Positions 29,913 to 39,859 are shown, numbered from the stretch's first letter. The stretch: DNA of 64,000 nt from Azospirillum sp. TSO35-2 (GCF_003116095.1 NZ_LGRA01000018.1:580597-644596); one strand, 5' to 3'. Numbers and translations: made by a program. Notes: generated by a model from the letters alone, not told the origin.

Positions 29913-30953
29913 ATGACCGTATCGACCGTCGACCGCCCCGCCTCCGCCCCCGGCACCGCCGATTCGGGAACGCCGCTGGACGCCACGATGGCCGGCCCGG
30001 CCCCCACCATCGCCGTGCTGGTCCCCTGCTACAACGAAGAGGCGGCGATCGCCTCCGTGGTGCAGGACTTCCGCGCGGCGCTGCCCGACGCCATCGTCTA
30101 TGTCTACGACAACAACTCGTCGGACCGGACGGTGGAGGTGGCGCGCGCCGCCGGCGCCGTGGTCCGGCGCGAGCCGCTGCAGGGCAAGGGCAACGTCATG
30201 CGCCGCATGTTCGCCGACATCGAGGCGGACGTGTATGTGCTGGTCGACGGCGACGCCACCTACCACGCGCCCAGCGCCCCGCTGCTGGTCAAGCGCCTGT
30301 GGGAGGAGCAGCTGGACATGGTCAACGGCGCGCGGGTGACCGACATCGTCGCCGCCTATCGGCCCGGCCACCGCTTCGGCAATCTGGTGCTGACCGGCAT
30401 GGTCGCCAAGATCTTCGGCAGCCGGATCAACGACATGCTGTCGGGCTACCGCGTCTTCTCACGCCGCTTCGTGAAGTCCTTCCCAGCGCTGGCCAGTGGT
30501 TTCGAAACCGAAACGGAGCTGACCGTCCATGCGCTGGAACTGCGCATGCCGATCGCCGAGGTCAAGACCCCCTACAAGGACCGTCCGCCCGGGTCGCACA
30601 GCAAGCTGAACACCATCCGTGACGGCATCCGCATCCTGCGCACCATCGTCATCCTGGTGAAGGAAGAGCGGCCGCTGCCCTTCTTTTCCGCCCTGTTCGG
30701 CCTGCTGGCCCTGCTGTCGGTGATCCTGGGCATCCCGGTCGTCACCACCTATTTCGCAACCGGACTGGTCCCGCGCTTCCCCACCGCCCTGCTCGCCACC
30801 GGGCTGATGCTGCTGGGCTTCCTCAGCCTGACCTGCGGGCTGATCCTGGACACCGTCACCCATGGCCGCCGCGAGGCCAAGCGCATGCATTACCTGTCGC
30901 TGCGCGCGCCGGGCAACCACCCGCCGCTGGCCCAGCCGGACGCGCGGCGTTGA
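29913..30953 (+). CDS. GT2 family glycosyltransferase (GtrB/DPM1-like)
   Basis: This 346-residue family 2 glycosyltransferase begins its catalytic domain with VLVPCYNEEAAIASV at about 36-50. The nucleotide-sugar/metal DGD motif lies at 112-114. The later SGYRVFSRRF segment is characteristic of polyprenyl-phosphate glycosyltransferases. Two membrane segments follow at about 255-320. It should load a sugar on undecaprenyl phosphate at the cytoplasmic face. Its stop overlaps the TTG start of the GtrA gene, so the two are coupled. I chose the ATG at 29913 over the upstream extension. Confidence 0.85.
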   Translation: MTVSTVDRPASAPGTADSGTPLDATMAGPAPTIAVLVPCYNEEAAIASVVQDFRAALPDAIVYVYDNNSSDRTVEVARAAGAVVRREPLQGKGNVMRRMFADIEADVYVLVDGDATYHAPSAPLLVKRLWEEQLDMVNGARVTDIVAAYRPGHRFGNLVLTGMVAKIFGSRINDMLSGYRVFSRRFVKSFPALASGFETETELTVHALELRMPIAEVKTPYKDRPPGSHSKLNTIRDGIRILRTIVILVKEERPLPFFSALFGLLALLSVILGIPVVTTYFATGLVPRFPTALLATGLMLLGFLSLTCGLILDTVTHGRREAKRMHYLSLRAPGNHPPLAQPDARR

Positions 30954-31381
30954 GCGGCGTGGTGGCCGGACTGCTCGACAGTCGGCTCGGCCGGCTCGGC
31001 GTGCAGTTCGCCAAGTTCGGCGTGGTCGGCATCATCGGGCTGGTGGTGGACACGGTCGTGCTCTACGCCGGGCTGGCGCTGGGGCTGCAGTTCTTCGCCG
31101 CCCGCGTGCCGTCCTTCTTCGCCGCCGCCACGGCGACCTGGGCGCTGAACCGCGCCTTCACCTTCCGCGGCGCCGCCAACGAGCCGCTGCACCGCCAGTG
31201 GGCCAAGTTCATCGCCGCCAACGCCATCGGCGGCGTGGTGAACTACGGCGTGTCGGTCGGATTGGAGTCCGGCGTGGAGACGGTGGCGGCCCACCCGTTC
31301 CTGGCCGTCGCCGCCGGCTCCATCGCCGGCATGTTCTTCAACTTCGCGGCGTCCAAGCATCTGGTGTTCAAGGGGGCGTGA
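30950..31381 (+). CDS. GtrA family membrane protein
   Basis: This 143-residue protein has four hydrophobic segments and the family marks FAKFGVVGIIGLVVD and WALNRAFTF. GtrA proteins are thought to flip undecaprenyl-phosphate-linked sugars across the inner membrane for polysaccharide or teichoic-acid modification. Translation starts with TTG inside the stop codon of the GT2 gene (TTGA overlap). The next gene, dapF, starts 96 bases on and belongs to a different functional group. Confidence 0.88.
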   Translation: MSGVVAGLLDSRLGRLGVQFAKFGVVGIIGLVVDTVVLYAGLALGLQFFAARVPSFFAAATATWALNRAFTFRGAANEPLHRQWAKFIAANAIGGVVNYGVSVGLESGVETVAAHPFLAVAAGSIAGMFFNFAASKHLVFKGA

Positions 31382-31476
31382 CAAAAGGCGGCGCGTCGGC
31401 GGCCACGGCGGCTGCGAGCCTGCGTTGCGCGGCGCCTTATGGACTTATCCCCGCCGCTCGCCATATAACGGCGGTC

Positions 31477-32313
31477 ATGACCCGCGACTTCCTGAAGATG
31501 CATGGCCTCGGCAACGACTTCGTCGTGATCGACGCCCGCTCCACGCCGTATCGGCCGTCCGAGGCCGAGGTGCGCGCCATCGCCGACCGCCGGACCGGGG
31601 TGGGCTGCGACCAGTTGATCGTTCTGGAGCGGACGGACGCGCCGGGCGCCGCCGCCTTCATGCGCATCTTCAACGCCAACGGCAGCGAGGCCGGCGCCTG
31701 CGGCAACGCGTCGCGCTGCGTCGGCTGGCTGCTGATGGAAGAGAGCGGCGGCGACCGCGCCAGCTTCCAGACCGCCGCCGGCCTGCTGCACGCCAGTTGG
31801 GCCGACAACGGCCGCATCACCGTCGACATGGGCGAGCCGCGGCTCGACTGGAGCGCCATCCCGCTGGCGGAGCCCGCCGACACGCTGCGGGTCGATGCGG
31901 TGGAGCATGGCGGCTTCGCCGGCCCGGTCGCGGTCAACATGGGCAACCCGCACGCCGTCTTCTTCGTGAACGACGCCGAGGCGGTGCCGCTGGAGGAGGT
32001 CGGCCCGGTGTTCGAGCACCACCCGGCCTTCCCCGAGCGCGCCAACATCGAATTCGCCCAGGTGCTGTCGCCCACCGCCATCCGCATGCGGGTGTGGGAG
32101 CGGGGCGCCGGAATCACCCAGGCCTGCGGTTCCGGCTCCTGCGCCACGCTGGTCGCGGCGGTCCGCCGTGGCCTGACCGGCCGCAAGGCCGACATCCTCC
32201 TGGACGGCGGCACCCTGACGATCGAATGGACGGAGGACAACCGCGTCCTGATGACCGGCCCGGTGGCGCTGAGCTTCAGCGGGCGGCTGTCGCCCGCACT
32301 GGTTTCGGAATGA
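31477..32313 (+). CDS. dapF: Diaminopimelate epimerase
   Basis: DapF converts LL- to meso-diaminopimelate for lysine and peptidoglycan synthesis. The 278-residue protein carries both catalytic cysteines: C75 in EAGACGNASRC and C217 in QACGSGSC. The N-terminal KMHGLGNDFVV is the family signature. I chose the ATG at 31477, because the frame upstream is a shadow of the GtrA gene. Its stop overlaps the mtaB start (ATGA), and ftsY follows. That order is common in alphaproteobacteria. Confidence 0.97.
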   Translation: MTRDFLKMHGLGNDFVVIDARSTPYRPSEAEVRAIADRRTGVGCDQLIVLERTDAPGAAAFMRIFNANGSEAGACGNASRCVGWLLMEESGGDRASFQTAAGLLHASWADNGRITVDMGEPRLDWSAIPLAEPADTLRVDAVEHGGFAGPVAVNMGNPHAVFFVNDAEAVPLEEVGPVFEHHPAFPERANIEFAQVLSPTAIRMRVWERGAGITQACGSGSCATLVAAVRRGLTGRKADILLDGGTLTIEWTEDNRVLMTGPVALSFSGRLSPALVSE

Positions 32314-33587
32314 GCGACAGCACCGACGACACCATGACGCAGGCCGGCCCCGAGATCGTCACCTTCGGCTGCCGGCTGAACACCTACGAGTCCGAGGTGA
32401 TGCGCAACCACGCGCGCAGCGCCGGGCTGGACGATGTGGTGATCGTCAACACCTGCGCGGTGACGTCGGAGGCCGAGCGCCAGGCGCGCCAGACCATCCG
32501 CAAGCTGCGGCGGGAGCGGCCGGACGCGCGCATCGTCGTCACCGGCTGTGCGGCACAGATCGACCCGCAGCGCTTCGCCGCGATGCCGGAGGTCGATCAG
32601 GTCCTGGGCAACCAGGAAAAGCTCCAGCCCGAAAGCTGGGGCCTGCCGCCGACCGAGAAGGTGCTGGTCAACGACATCATGTCGGTCAAGGAAACCGCCG
32701 GTCACCTGATCGGCGGGTTCGAGGACCGCGCCCGCGCCTTTGTCCAGGTCCAGCAGGGCTGCGACCACCGCTGCACCTTCTGCATCATCCCCTACGGCCG
32801 AGGGCCCTCGCGCTCCGTCCCGATCGGCGGCATCGTCGAGCAGGTCCAGGCGCTGGTGAAGGCCGGCTACAACGAGGTGGTGCTGTCCGGCGTCGACATC
32901 ACCAGCTATGGCCCCGACCTGCCGGGTGCGCCGTCGCTGGGCCAGATGGTCCGCCGGCTGCTGGCGTGCGTGCCGGAGTTGCCGCGGCTGCGGCTGTCCT
33001 CCATCGACTGCATCGAGATGGACGAGGACCTCTGGCGCCTGATCGAGAACGAGCCGCGCCTGATGCCGCACCTGCATCTGTCGCTCCAGGCCGGCGACGA
33101 CATGGTGCTGAAGCGGATGAAGCGCCGCCACGGCCGCGCCGACGCTATCGCCTTCTGCGAGCGCGTGCGCCGCATCCGCCCCGACGTGGTGTTCGGCGCC
33201 GACTTCATCGCCGGTTTCCCGACGGAAACCGAGGAGATGTTCCAGAACACCCTGCGGCTGGTGGAGGAGTGCGGCCTGACCTGGCTGCATGTCTTCCCCT
33301 ACAGCCCGCGCCCCGGCACGCCGGCCGCCCGCATGCCGCAGGTCGACGGCGCCGTCCGCAAGGAACGCGCTGCCCGCCTGCGTGCCGTGGGTGCGGAGGC
33401 GGAGGCGCGGACGCTGGCCGGGATGGTCGGCCGCAGCGCGACGGTGCTGGTGGAGAAGGACGACCTCGGCCGGACCGAGCAGTTCGCCGCGGTGCGCCTG
33501 GGGACCACCGCCTTCCCCGCCGGTTCGCTGGTCCCCGCCACGATCACCGGCGTGACGGACGGCGTGCTGGTCGGCAGCCCCCGTTGA
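32310..33587 (+). CDS. mtaB: tRNA t6A37 methylthiotransferase MtaB
   Basis: MtaB is a radical SAM enzyme that converts t6A37 to ms2t6A in tRNAs reading ANN codons. The 425 residues show the N-terminal auxiliary-cluster domain (TFGCRLNTYESE, NTCAVTSEA, VTGCAAQ). The SAM-cluster cysteines are C151, C155 and C158 (CDHRCTFC), and a C-terminal TRAM-like region follows. The TFGCRLN start separates it from MiaB. It is coupled to dapF by an ATGA overlap and lies 36 bases before ftsY. Confidence 0.94.
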   Translation: MSDSTDDTMTQAGPEIVTFGCRLNTYESEVMRNHARSAGLDDVVIVNTCAVTSEAERQARQTIRKLRRERPDARIVVTGCAAQIDPQRFAAMPEVDQVLGNQEKLQPESWGLPPTEKVLVNDIMSVKETAGHLIGGFEDRARAFVQVQQGCDHRCTFCIIPYGRGPSRSVPIGGIVEQVQALVKAGYNEVVLSGVDITSYGPDLPGAPSLGQMVRRLLACVPELPRLRLSSIDCIEMDEDLWRLIENEPRLMPHLHLSLQAGDDMVLKRMKRRHGRADAIAFCERVRRIRPDVVFGADFIAGFPTETEEMFQNTLRLVEECGLTWLHVFPYSPRPGTPAARMPQVDGAVRKERAARLRAVGAEAEARTLAGMVGRSATVLVEKDDLGRTEQFAAVRLGTTAFPAGSLVPATITGVTDGVLVGSPR

Positions 33588-33623
33588 TCGTGATATCGGC
33601 CCCTCTCTGACATCGGACATTCC

Positions 33624-34859
33624 ATGATTCTCCGCTGGTTCGGCCGCAAGAAGCCCGAAGAGACCGCCCCCAAGGACGAGGCGGCGATCCCCGAATCGGC
33701 AAAGGTCGAGACCCCCGCGCCCGAACCGGTGCCGGCACCGGCCCCGCCGCCGGTTGTGGAGAAGGTTCCGGAACCGCCCGCCGCGCCGCCCATCGCCCCG
33801 CCCGCCCCCGCCCCGTTCATCGAACCGGTGGTCGAGCCGGTACCGGAGATGGCGCCCATCCCCGAACCGGTGCCGGTGCCGGTCCCTGCCCCGGCTCCGG
33901 TGGCGGCCGTGCCGGCGGACGAGGCGCCGCCGAGCAAGAAGGGCTGGTTCGCCAAGCTGAAGGAAGGCCTGTCGAAGTCGTCGTCCAAGCTGACCGACGG
34001 CATCACCGGCATCTTCACCAAGCGCAAGCTCGACGATGAGGCGCTGGAGGAGCTGGAGGAACTGCTGATCACCGCCGACCTCGGCCCCGCCACCGCGGCG
34101 AAGGTCACGGCGGAGCTGGCGCGCACCCGCTTCGGCAAGGAGGTGTCGCCGGAGGAGGTCAAGGTGACGCTCGCCGCCGAGGTGGCGAAGATCGTCGGCC
34201 CGGTGGCCAAGCCGCTGGAGCTGGACCCGGCGCTGGCGCCCCACGTCATCCTGGTCGTCGGCGTCAACGGCACCGGCAAGACCACCACCATCGGCAAGCT
34301 CGCCCGCCAGTTCAAGGCGGAGGGCAAGAGCGTGATGCTGGCCGCCGGCGACACCTTCCGCGCCGCCGCGGTCAGCCAGCTGAAGATCTGGGGCGAGCGC
34401 ACCGGCTGCCCGGTCGTGGCGCGCGACACCGGGGCGGACGCCGCCGGCCTCGCCTATGACGCGCTGGAGCGCGCGCGGGCCGAGAAGGTCGACGTGCTGC
34501 TGATCGACACCGCCGGCCGCCTGCAGAACAAGACCGGCCTGATGGAAGAGCTGCGCAAGATCGTCCGCGTCATCAAGAAGCTGGACGAGACGGCACCGCA
34601 CACCACCCTGCTGACGCTGGACGCCACCACCGGCCAGAACGCCCATTCCCAGGTCGAGATCTTCCGCGACATGGTCAACGTCAACGGCCTGATCCTGACC
34701 AAGCTGGACGGCTCGGCCCGCGGCGGCGTGCTGGTGTCGCTGGCGGAGAAGTTCAGGATCCCGGTCCATGCCATCGGCGTCGGTGAGGGCATCTACGACC
34801 TGCGCCCGTTCGACGCCGACGCCTTTGCCAAGTCGCTGATGGGGCTGAACGCCGACTGA
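33624..34859 (+). CDS. ftsY: Signal recognition particle receptor FtsY
   Basis: FtsY is the SRP receptor GTPase that brings ribosome-nascent chain complexes to the inner membrane. The 411 residues comprise an N-terminal acidic, proline-glutamate-rich A region (about 20-105), the helical N domain and the G domain. G1 is GVNGTGKTT at 213-221. DTAGRLQN and [10 protein letters not shown] follow. The A region is built from repeated EP/VP/AP units without defined fold, as is common and poorly conserved in this family. It is the third gene of the dapF-mtaB-ftsY group. Confidence 0.97.
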   Translation: MILRWFGRKKPEETAPKDEAAIPESAKVETPAPEPVPAPAPPPVVEKVPEPPAAPPIAPPAPAPFIEPVVEPVPEMAPIPEPVPVPVPAPAPVAAVPADEAPPSKKGWFAKLKEGLSKSSSKLTDGITGIFTKRKLDDEALEELEELLITADLGPATAAKVTAELARTRFGKEVSPEEVKVTLAAEVAKIVGPVAKPLELDPALAPHVILVVGVNGTGKTTTIGKLARQFKAEGKSVMLAAGDTFRAAAVSQLKIWGERTGCPVVARDTGADAAGLAYDALERARAEKVDVLLIDTAGRLQNKTGLMEELRKIVRVIKKLDETAPHTTLLTLDATTGQNAHSQVEIFRDMVNVNGLILTKLDGSARGGVLVSLAEKFRIPVHAIGVGEGIYDLRPFDADAFAKSLMGLNAD

Positions 34860-34955
34860 CGGCAGGTCGTACGGAGCTTGACCAAAGGGCTGGGGGCCGG
34901 GATTGGCCGAAATTCGGCCTTTCCACCCGGTCGTTCGTACGCCATCTTCGAAGGC

Positions 34956-36464
34956 ATGACCGATCAAGCCCCGCTCCAGCCCGGGTCTGCCGGGCGCTTC
35001 ACCGATGCCAAAGCCGCGCTGGCCTGCGTGCGCGACATCTACGAGCGCAACACCGCCTTTCTGCGCCAGCGCTTCGCCGACTACACCCAGGGCGAGGAGG
35101 AAGGCGGGCGCAACCGGGCCTGCTACCCCTATGTCCGGGTGGCGGTGACCTCCGGCGCCGGGGTCGACACCCGCCTGTCCTACGGCTTCGTCGAGGGCGT
35201 CGGCGTCCATGCCACCACGGTGACCCGGCCCGACCTGTTCGAGCGCTATCTGCTGGAACAGTTCACGCTGCTACTGCGCAACCACGAGGTTCCGCTGGAG
35301 GTCGGCGTCAGCGAGGAGGCGATCCCGATCCACTTCGCCTTCCCGAACGGCATGTATGTCGAAGGCGACCTGCCGCCCGACCGCCTGACCCGGCTGCCCG
35401 ACCTGTTCGACCTGCCCGATCTGGCGCGGATGGACGACACGATCGTCAACGGCACCTGCGACACCGGGCCGGACGCGGTGAAGCCGCTTGCCCTGTTCAC
35501 CGCGCCGCGGGTGGATTTCTCGCTGCACCGGCTGCGCCACTACACCGCGACGGCGCCGGAGCATTTCCAGAACTTCGTCCTGTTCACCAACTACCAGTTC
35601 TACGTCGACGAGTTCATCCGGCTGTCGCGCGAGATCATGGAGCCGACCGGCGACGCCGATCTGGCCGCCTACCGCAGCCAGTATGACCGCTTCGTCGAGC
35701 CGGGCGACATCGTCACCACCAACCAGAACCTGGGCGGCACGGTGGACTCCGCTTCGGCCAGGCTGACGCGCATGCCGCAGATGCCGGCCTACCACCTGAC
35801 ACGGCCGGACGGCAACGGCATCACGCTGGTGAACATCGGCGTTGGCCCGTCGAACGCCAAGACCATCACCGACCACATCGCGGTGCTGCGCCCGCACGCC
35901 TGGATCATGCTGGGCCATTGCGCCGGCCTGCGCCACACCCAGCGGCTGGGCGACTATGTGCTGGCCCACGGCTATGTCCGCGAGGATCATGTGCTCGACG
36001 CCGACCTGCCGCTGTGGGTGCCGGTGCCGGCGCTGGCCGAGGTGCAGCGCGCGCTGGAAACCGCGGTGGAGCGGGTGACCGGCCTGTCGGGGTTCGACCT
36101 GAAGAGCATCATGCGCACCGGCACCGTCGCCACCATCGACAACCGGAACTGGGAGCTGCGCGACCACCGCGAACCATTGATGCGCTTCAGCCAGAGCCGC
36201 GCGATCGCGCTGGACATGGAAAGCGCGACGATCGCCGCGAACGGCTTCCGCTTCCGCGTGCCGTACGGGACGTTGCTGTGCGTGTCGGACAAGCCGATGC
36301 ATGGGCAGTTGAAGCTGCCGGGCATGGCCGACCGCTTCTACCGCGAGCGGGTCGACCAGCATCTGAAGATCGGCGTGCTGGCGATGGAACTGCTGCGCGA
36401 GCACGGAATGGAGACGCTGCACTCCCGCAAGCTGCGCAGCTTGGCGGAGGTGGCGTTCCAGTAG
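34956..36464 (+). CDS. amn: AMP nucleosidase
   Basis: Amn hydrolyses AMP to adenine and ribose 5-phosphate and so helps set adenylate pools. The 502 residues have an N-terminal AMP nucleosidase-specific domain (about 15-200) and a C-terminal nucleoside-phosphorylase-like catalytic domain. The latter includes LGHCAGLRHTQ and the DMESATIAANGFR element. Full family length. I chose the ATG at 34956, because the 26 upstream codons look unrelated. It is separated from ftsY by about 100 bases and may have its own promoter. Confidence 0.93.
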   Translation: MTDQAPLQPGSAGRFTDAKAALACVRDIYERNTAFLRQRFADYTQGEEEGGRNRACYPYVRVAVTSGAGVDTRLSYGFVEGVGVHATTVTRPDLFERYLLEQFTLLLRNHEVPLEVGVSEEAIPIHFAFPNGMYVEGDLPPDRLTRLPDLFDLPDLARMDDTIVNGTCDTGPDAVKPLALFTAPRVDFSLHRLRHYTATAPEHFQNFVLFTNYQFYVDEFIRLSREIMEPTGDADLAAYRSQYDRFVEPGDIVTTNQNLGGTVDSASARLTRMPQMPAYHLTRPDGNGITLVNIGVGPSNAKTITDHIAVLRPHAWIMLGHCAGLRHTQRLGDYVLAHGYVREDHVLDADLPLWVPVPALAEVQRALETAVERVTGLSGFDLKSIMRTGTVATIDNRNWELRDHREPLMRFSQSRAIALDMESATIAANGFRFRVPYGTLLCVSDKPMHGQLKLPGMADRFYRERVDQHLKIGVLAMELLREHGMETLHSRKLRSLAEVAFQ

Positions 36465-36480
36465 GGGTGTCGGCTTCGAT

Positions 36481-36606
36481 GCCCCCTCCCCATCCCTCCC
36501 CCGCTTCGCGGGAGAGGGGGTTAGGATGCTTGGTGAGGCGAGAGCGTTATCAGCGTTCGGCGGCAATCCCCTCTCCCGCGAAGCGGGGGAGGGTTAGGGA
36601 GGGGGC
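36481..36606. repeat. Dispersed long-inverted-repeat element, copy 2
   Basis: This element of about 126 bases lies just after amn. Its first 39 bases are an almost perfect inverted copy of its last 39. The outer block starts gccccctcccc, the inner block is cccgcttcgcggg-like, and the centre is unique. It shares ends and the ctctcccgcgaagcggggga core with the acoB-acoC element. It may also end transcription of amn and of the convergent azoreductase gene. Confidence 0.85.
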
Positions 36607-36630
36607 AATCGGAGCCGCCCCTCAAACCCC

Positions 36631-37254
36631 TCAGGCCGCGACCAGCAGCCCTTCGATCTCCTTCGCCGCACCGGCCAGCGCCTTGTCCTTGGCCTCCGGA
36701 CCCATGCCGATGCCTTCGGCGCGGATGAAGGTCACGTCGGTGATGCCGAAGAAGCCCAGCACGGCGCGCAGGTAGGCTTCCTGGTGGTCGAGGCCGGCCA
36801 GCGCCGGGTTGGTCGAGTAGACGCCGCCACGCCCCGACGCGACGATCACGCGCTTGCCGCCGGCCAGACCCTCGGGGCCCTTCTCGGTGTAGCGGAAGGT
36901 GCGGCCGGCCTGGGCGAGGCGGTCGATCCAGGCCTTGAGCTGGGTCGGGATCGAGAAATTGTACATCGGGGCGCCGATCACCACGACGTCGGCGGCCAGG
37001 AACTCGTCGACCAGCGCGTCGGTCAGGGCCAGCTCGTCGCGCTGGCGGTCGTTCAGACCCTCCAGGTTGCGGAGCTTGACGACCTGCAGCAGTTCCCCGT
37101 CCAGATGGGCCGGCGGGTTGGCGGCGACGTCGCGGGTCACGACGGTGGCCGCCGGATCGGCCTTCACCAGCGCCTCGACGATGGAGGCGGTCAACTGGCG
37201 GGTGACGGACGCGGTGCCGAGCGGGCTGGAGTCGACGTGCAGGATCGTGGTCAT
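36631..37254 (-). CDS. azoR: FMN-dependent NADH azoreductase
   Basis: This 207-residue flavodoxin-fold quinone/azo reductase of the AzoR family shows an N-terminal SSPLGTASVTRQL phosphate-binding loop for FMN. APMYNFSIPTQLKAWID is the family mark around the isoalloxazine. It reduces quinones and azo compounds by two-electron steps and probably protects against electrophiles. The frame extends 15 codons upstream, but the ATG at 37254 gives the standard MTTILHVDSSP start. It is convergent with amn. Confidence 0.93.
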   Translation of the reverse strand: MTTILHVDSSPLGTASVTRQLTASIVEALVKADPAATVVTRDVAANPPAHLDGELLQVVKLRNLEGLNDRQRDELALTDALVDEFLAADVVVIGAPMYNFSIPTQLKAWIDRLAQAGRTFRYTEKGPEGLAGGKRVIVASGRGGVYSTNPALAGLDHQEAYLRAVLGFFGITDVTFIRAEGIGMGPEAKDKALAGAAKEIEGLLVAA

Positions 37255-37442
37255 GACGGGAGGAGCCTCTTGGTGGTTGCGGCCGGCCGCTGGTGGCAAT
37301 CGTTGCTGCCATCGCTGCCGGTCAATCTCTGAAGCCCAAGATGCTCTTTTGATTTCCAGCGGTTAAGCCGGCCTGTGCGCGAAAGATCGTCTCTCTGGAA
37401 GCAACAATCCGCCAGCGGTGACCCGGCCCCACGACCGCCCGG

Positions 37443-38210
37443 TCAAGCCACCAGCCGGCCGCTGCGGAAGACCGCCATCCGTCCCGGCTCCATCACCGTC
37501 CAGGCTTCGTCGCGGGTCAGCGGGCGGGTGGCGACGACGGTGACGATGTCGTTCGGCGTCGTCTCCCGCGAGAAGTCGACGCTCATGTCGGCGTCGACCA
37601 GCGTCGCGGCGCCGAAGGGCGCCTTGCGGGTCAGCCACGCCAGGTTGGTGGCGCAATGGCACCACAGGAAGCGGCCGTCGCTGAGCAGCATGTTGAACAC
37701 GCCGAGCGAGCCGAGGTCGGCGGCCAGATGGCGGATCAGCCGCATCAGCCCGCCGGTCGATTTCGGCGGCTCGGGGTACTGCATGCGGATCTGGTCGAGC
37801 AGCCAGCAGAAGGCGTGCTCGCTGTCGGTGGAGCCGACCGGCTCGTAGAAGGTGAGGATGCGGTCCTTGATGCCCTTCAGTTGGCCATTGTGGGCGAAGG
37901 TCCACACCCGCCCCCACAGCTCGCGGGTGAAGGGGTGGGTGTTCTCCAGCGCGACGCGGCCGCGGTTGGCCCGGCGGATGTGCGAGATCACGGTGCAGGA
38001 CTTGATGGAATACTGGCTGACCAGCCGGGCGATCTCCGACTCGCTGCTGGGGGCCGGGTCATGGAAGGTGCGGCAGCCCTTGCCCTCGTAGAAGGCGATG
38101 CCCCAGCCGTCGCGGTGCGGCCCGGTTTCCCCACCCCGCCGCATCAGCCCGGCGAAGCTGAAGCAGATGTCCGTGGGCACGTTGGCGCTCATGCCCAGGA
38201 GTTCGCACAT
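37443..38210 (-). CDS. Class II glutamine amidotransferase (YafJ-like)
   Basis: This 255-residue stand-alone glutaminase-fold protein is of the N-terminal-nucleophile class. The initiator methionine is followed directly by the catalytic cysteine (MCELLGM), exposed after Met removal. [19 protein letters not shown], the NTHPF strand and FAHNGQLKG mark the Gn-AT-II fold. No synthase domain is attached, so its partner and product are unknown. The YafJ subfamily is widely conserved without a defined pathway. Confidence 0.88.
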   Translation of the reverse strand: MCELLGMSANVPTDICFSFAGLMRRGGETGPHRDGWGIAFYEGKGCRTFHDPAPSSESEIARLVSQYSIKSCTVISHIRRANRGRVALENTHPFTRELWGRVWTFAHNGQLKGIKDRILTFYEPVGSTDSEHAFCWLLDQIRMQYPEPPKSTGGLMRLIRHLAADLGSLGVFNMLLSDGRFLWCHCATNLAWLTRKAPFGAATLVDADMSVDFSRETTPNDIVTVVATRPLTRDEAWTVMEPGRMAVFRSGRLVA

Positions 38211-38336
38211 GGTGGTCCTCGTGTCCCGCTTGTCGTCGCGTTTGGTCGGACAAGCTACGACAGGCCGGGCGGAACGTCACGTTTTTGCGGTGGCGGTGGC
38301 CCAGAGCGACAAGGGCGCCGCGGCGGACAGCCCGTC

Positions 38337-39305
38337 TCAGTTCGGGGCGACCGCCGCATCGTCCGGCTGCCTGTCCTCGTCTTCGTGAGCGTGGTCCGGA
38401 AGATCGGCAAAGGGTTGCGTTCGGGCGATCACCGGGCGGTCCTCCAGCCCGACCGTGGGCGCCCAGCGGGGGGACCCATGCTTCACCTCAAGGAAGGGCG
38501 CGTGGTCCAGGACCGGCTTGTAGACCCGGAACGTCTTCATGACCGACAGGATCCCCGCCGAATCGAGCGGCCCCAGGAAGGACTCATCCATGTCGAGGAA
38601 CGCCGGGTGCGAGAGCCATCGTTCAAGCTGCGCCGCGTTCAGAAAAAAACTCCCGGCCGATGGGTACGAGGTGCGTTCGAAACGGACAGGTTCCCCAAGA
38701 AACTCCAGAGTCAAATCCGGCCGATCGGAAAGATCCTGAAACGGCTTGGTCCAAGGGCTTCCAAGTATGTAGTCGGGGTAGACCTTGTAGCCGAACGGAG
38801 AGTTGTTTTCGAACCTGTTGGGCTGCAACAAGGCTTCAGGGCCGAATTCGGCATCGAACAATGCCCGCTTCCGGAAGAACAGCGGGTCGGTCATCACGAC
38901 GTCGTCTTCAACATAGCAATACCAGTCATACCGGCCTGCAAATTCCCGCATCACCATGTGAGCGGTGAAACCGAGCTGGCTGGGCGAGAACCCATCGTTT
39001 ATTTTCACCCGCCGATAGAGGACAGGACTTATTTCCAGTGCATCGAGCAAGTGGTCGTCACCCAGCGTGCAGACCACCACGTCGACCTCGCAGCTGTGCG
39101 GCGAGGCCGCCTGCCACGCGACCTTGCGCCAGTGGTCGAGGCCGGCCACCCGGTTTCCGTAGAGCTGATGGAAGGCGCTGATGGTTTCACCGAGGACGGC
39201 GATGCGTTCCGCTTTCCGGCTGATGTCGTTGGAGTTGTTCCCACCCGCCGTATGCCCGGCTTTCGGGCGGTAGAAATGCGGGATCACGCACAGGATCTTC
39301 ACCAC
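38337..39305 (-). CDS. Putative glycosyltransferase
   Basis: This 322-residue cytoplasmic protein has somewhat lower GC than its neighbours. It begins MVKILCVIPHFYRP, has a strand-rich N-terminal half, and carries an acidic YVEDDVVMTDPLFF segment near residues 130-145. That segment looks like the DXD metal/sugar-nucleotide site of GT-A glycosyltransferases. Later aromatic-rich stretches fit substrate binding. No close family name is recognised. The gene stands alone, and composition suggests possible transfer. The C-terminal tail is Asp/Pro-rich. Confidence 0.55.
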   Translation of the reverse strand: MVKILCVIPHFYRPKAGHTAGGNNSNDISRKAERIAVLGETISAFHQLYGNRVAGLDHWRKVAWQAASPHSCEVDVVVCTLGDDHLLDALEISPVLYRRVKINDGFSPSQLGFTAHMVMREFAGRYDWYCYVEDDVVMTDPLFFRKRALFDAEFGPEALLQPNRFENNSPFGYKVYPDYILGSPWTKPFQDLSDRPDLTLEFLGEPVRFERTSYPSAGSFFLNAAQLERWLSHPAFLDMDESFLGPLDSAGILSVMKTFRVYKPVLDHAPFLEVKHGSPRWAPTVGLEDRPVIARTQPFADLPDHAHEDEDRQPDDAAVAPN

Positions 39306-39412
39306 GGCACCTTAGCTGGTCGAAACATGCGAATGGCCAGCGTGATAACGGCTCGCATGGCTGGGCACAAGCGGGAACGGCCGAACGGTCCGGGCACCTC
39401 GGCCGGGGTCGC

Positions 39413-39856
39413 TCAGGCCTTCGCCTCGGGCGCCGGGCACGGCGGCATGTCGGGCCGCCGGCACCCCTCCATCGTGCCGGCGGCCGGCACGCCACCCGGC
39501 GCGATGCCCAGCCCGATCCAGGCGTCCACCCGGTCGGTCTCGAAACCACACTCCCGGCGGTCGCCGACCTGCATCAGCGGGCGGCGGATCAGCAGCGGCT
39601 GGGCCAGCATGGCGGCCAGCGCCGCCGCCTCGTCCAGCGCCTCCGGCGCCACCGCGCCCGACTTCACCGCCGGGGCGGCGCGGTTGAACCAGTCGGCCAC
39701 CGGGCGGTCGCCGAAGAAGGGGCGGAGCGTCGCCGCGGTCCACGGCTCGCTCAGCAGGTCGCGGGCGGTCACCCGGTGGCCGGCCTGCGCCAGCAGCGCC
39801 CTCTGCCGGGCGTTGCCGCCGCAGTCGGGCTTCTCGAAGAAGGTCACGTCGGCCAT
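39413..39856 (-). CDS. ArsC/Spx-like nitrogenase-associated protein
   Basis: This 147-residue thioredoxin-fold protein of the ArsC/Spx superfamily begins VTFFEKPDCGGN with one N-terminal cysteine. The later PLLIRRPLMQVGD stretch is typical of the group. It matches the nitrogenase-associated subgroup found near nif and dra genes. Its stop-to-start distance from draG is three bases, so it is very likely translated with draG as the third gene of a draT-draG-X operon, comparable to draB in Rhodospirillum rubrum. Its function is not established. The C-terminal tail is Pro/Cys-containing and variable. Confidence 0.8.
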   Translation of the reverse strand: MADVTFFEKPDCGGNARQRALLAQAGHRVTARDLLSEPWTAATLRPFFGDRPVADWFNRAAPAVKSGAVAPEALDEAAALAAMLAQPLLIRRPLMQVGDRRECGFETDRVDAWIGLGIAPGGVPAAGTMEGCRRPDMPPCPAPEAKA

Positions 39857-39859
39857 CGG

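Noticed and set aside
31437..35210. 1257-codon open frame on the minus strand
   Set aside because: It lies antisense to dapF, mtaB and ftsY, and has the His/Arg/Gly/Asp-rich composition that high-GC codon use gives on the opposite strand. No motif is present.
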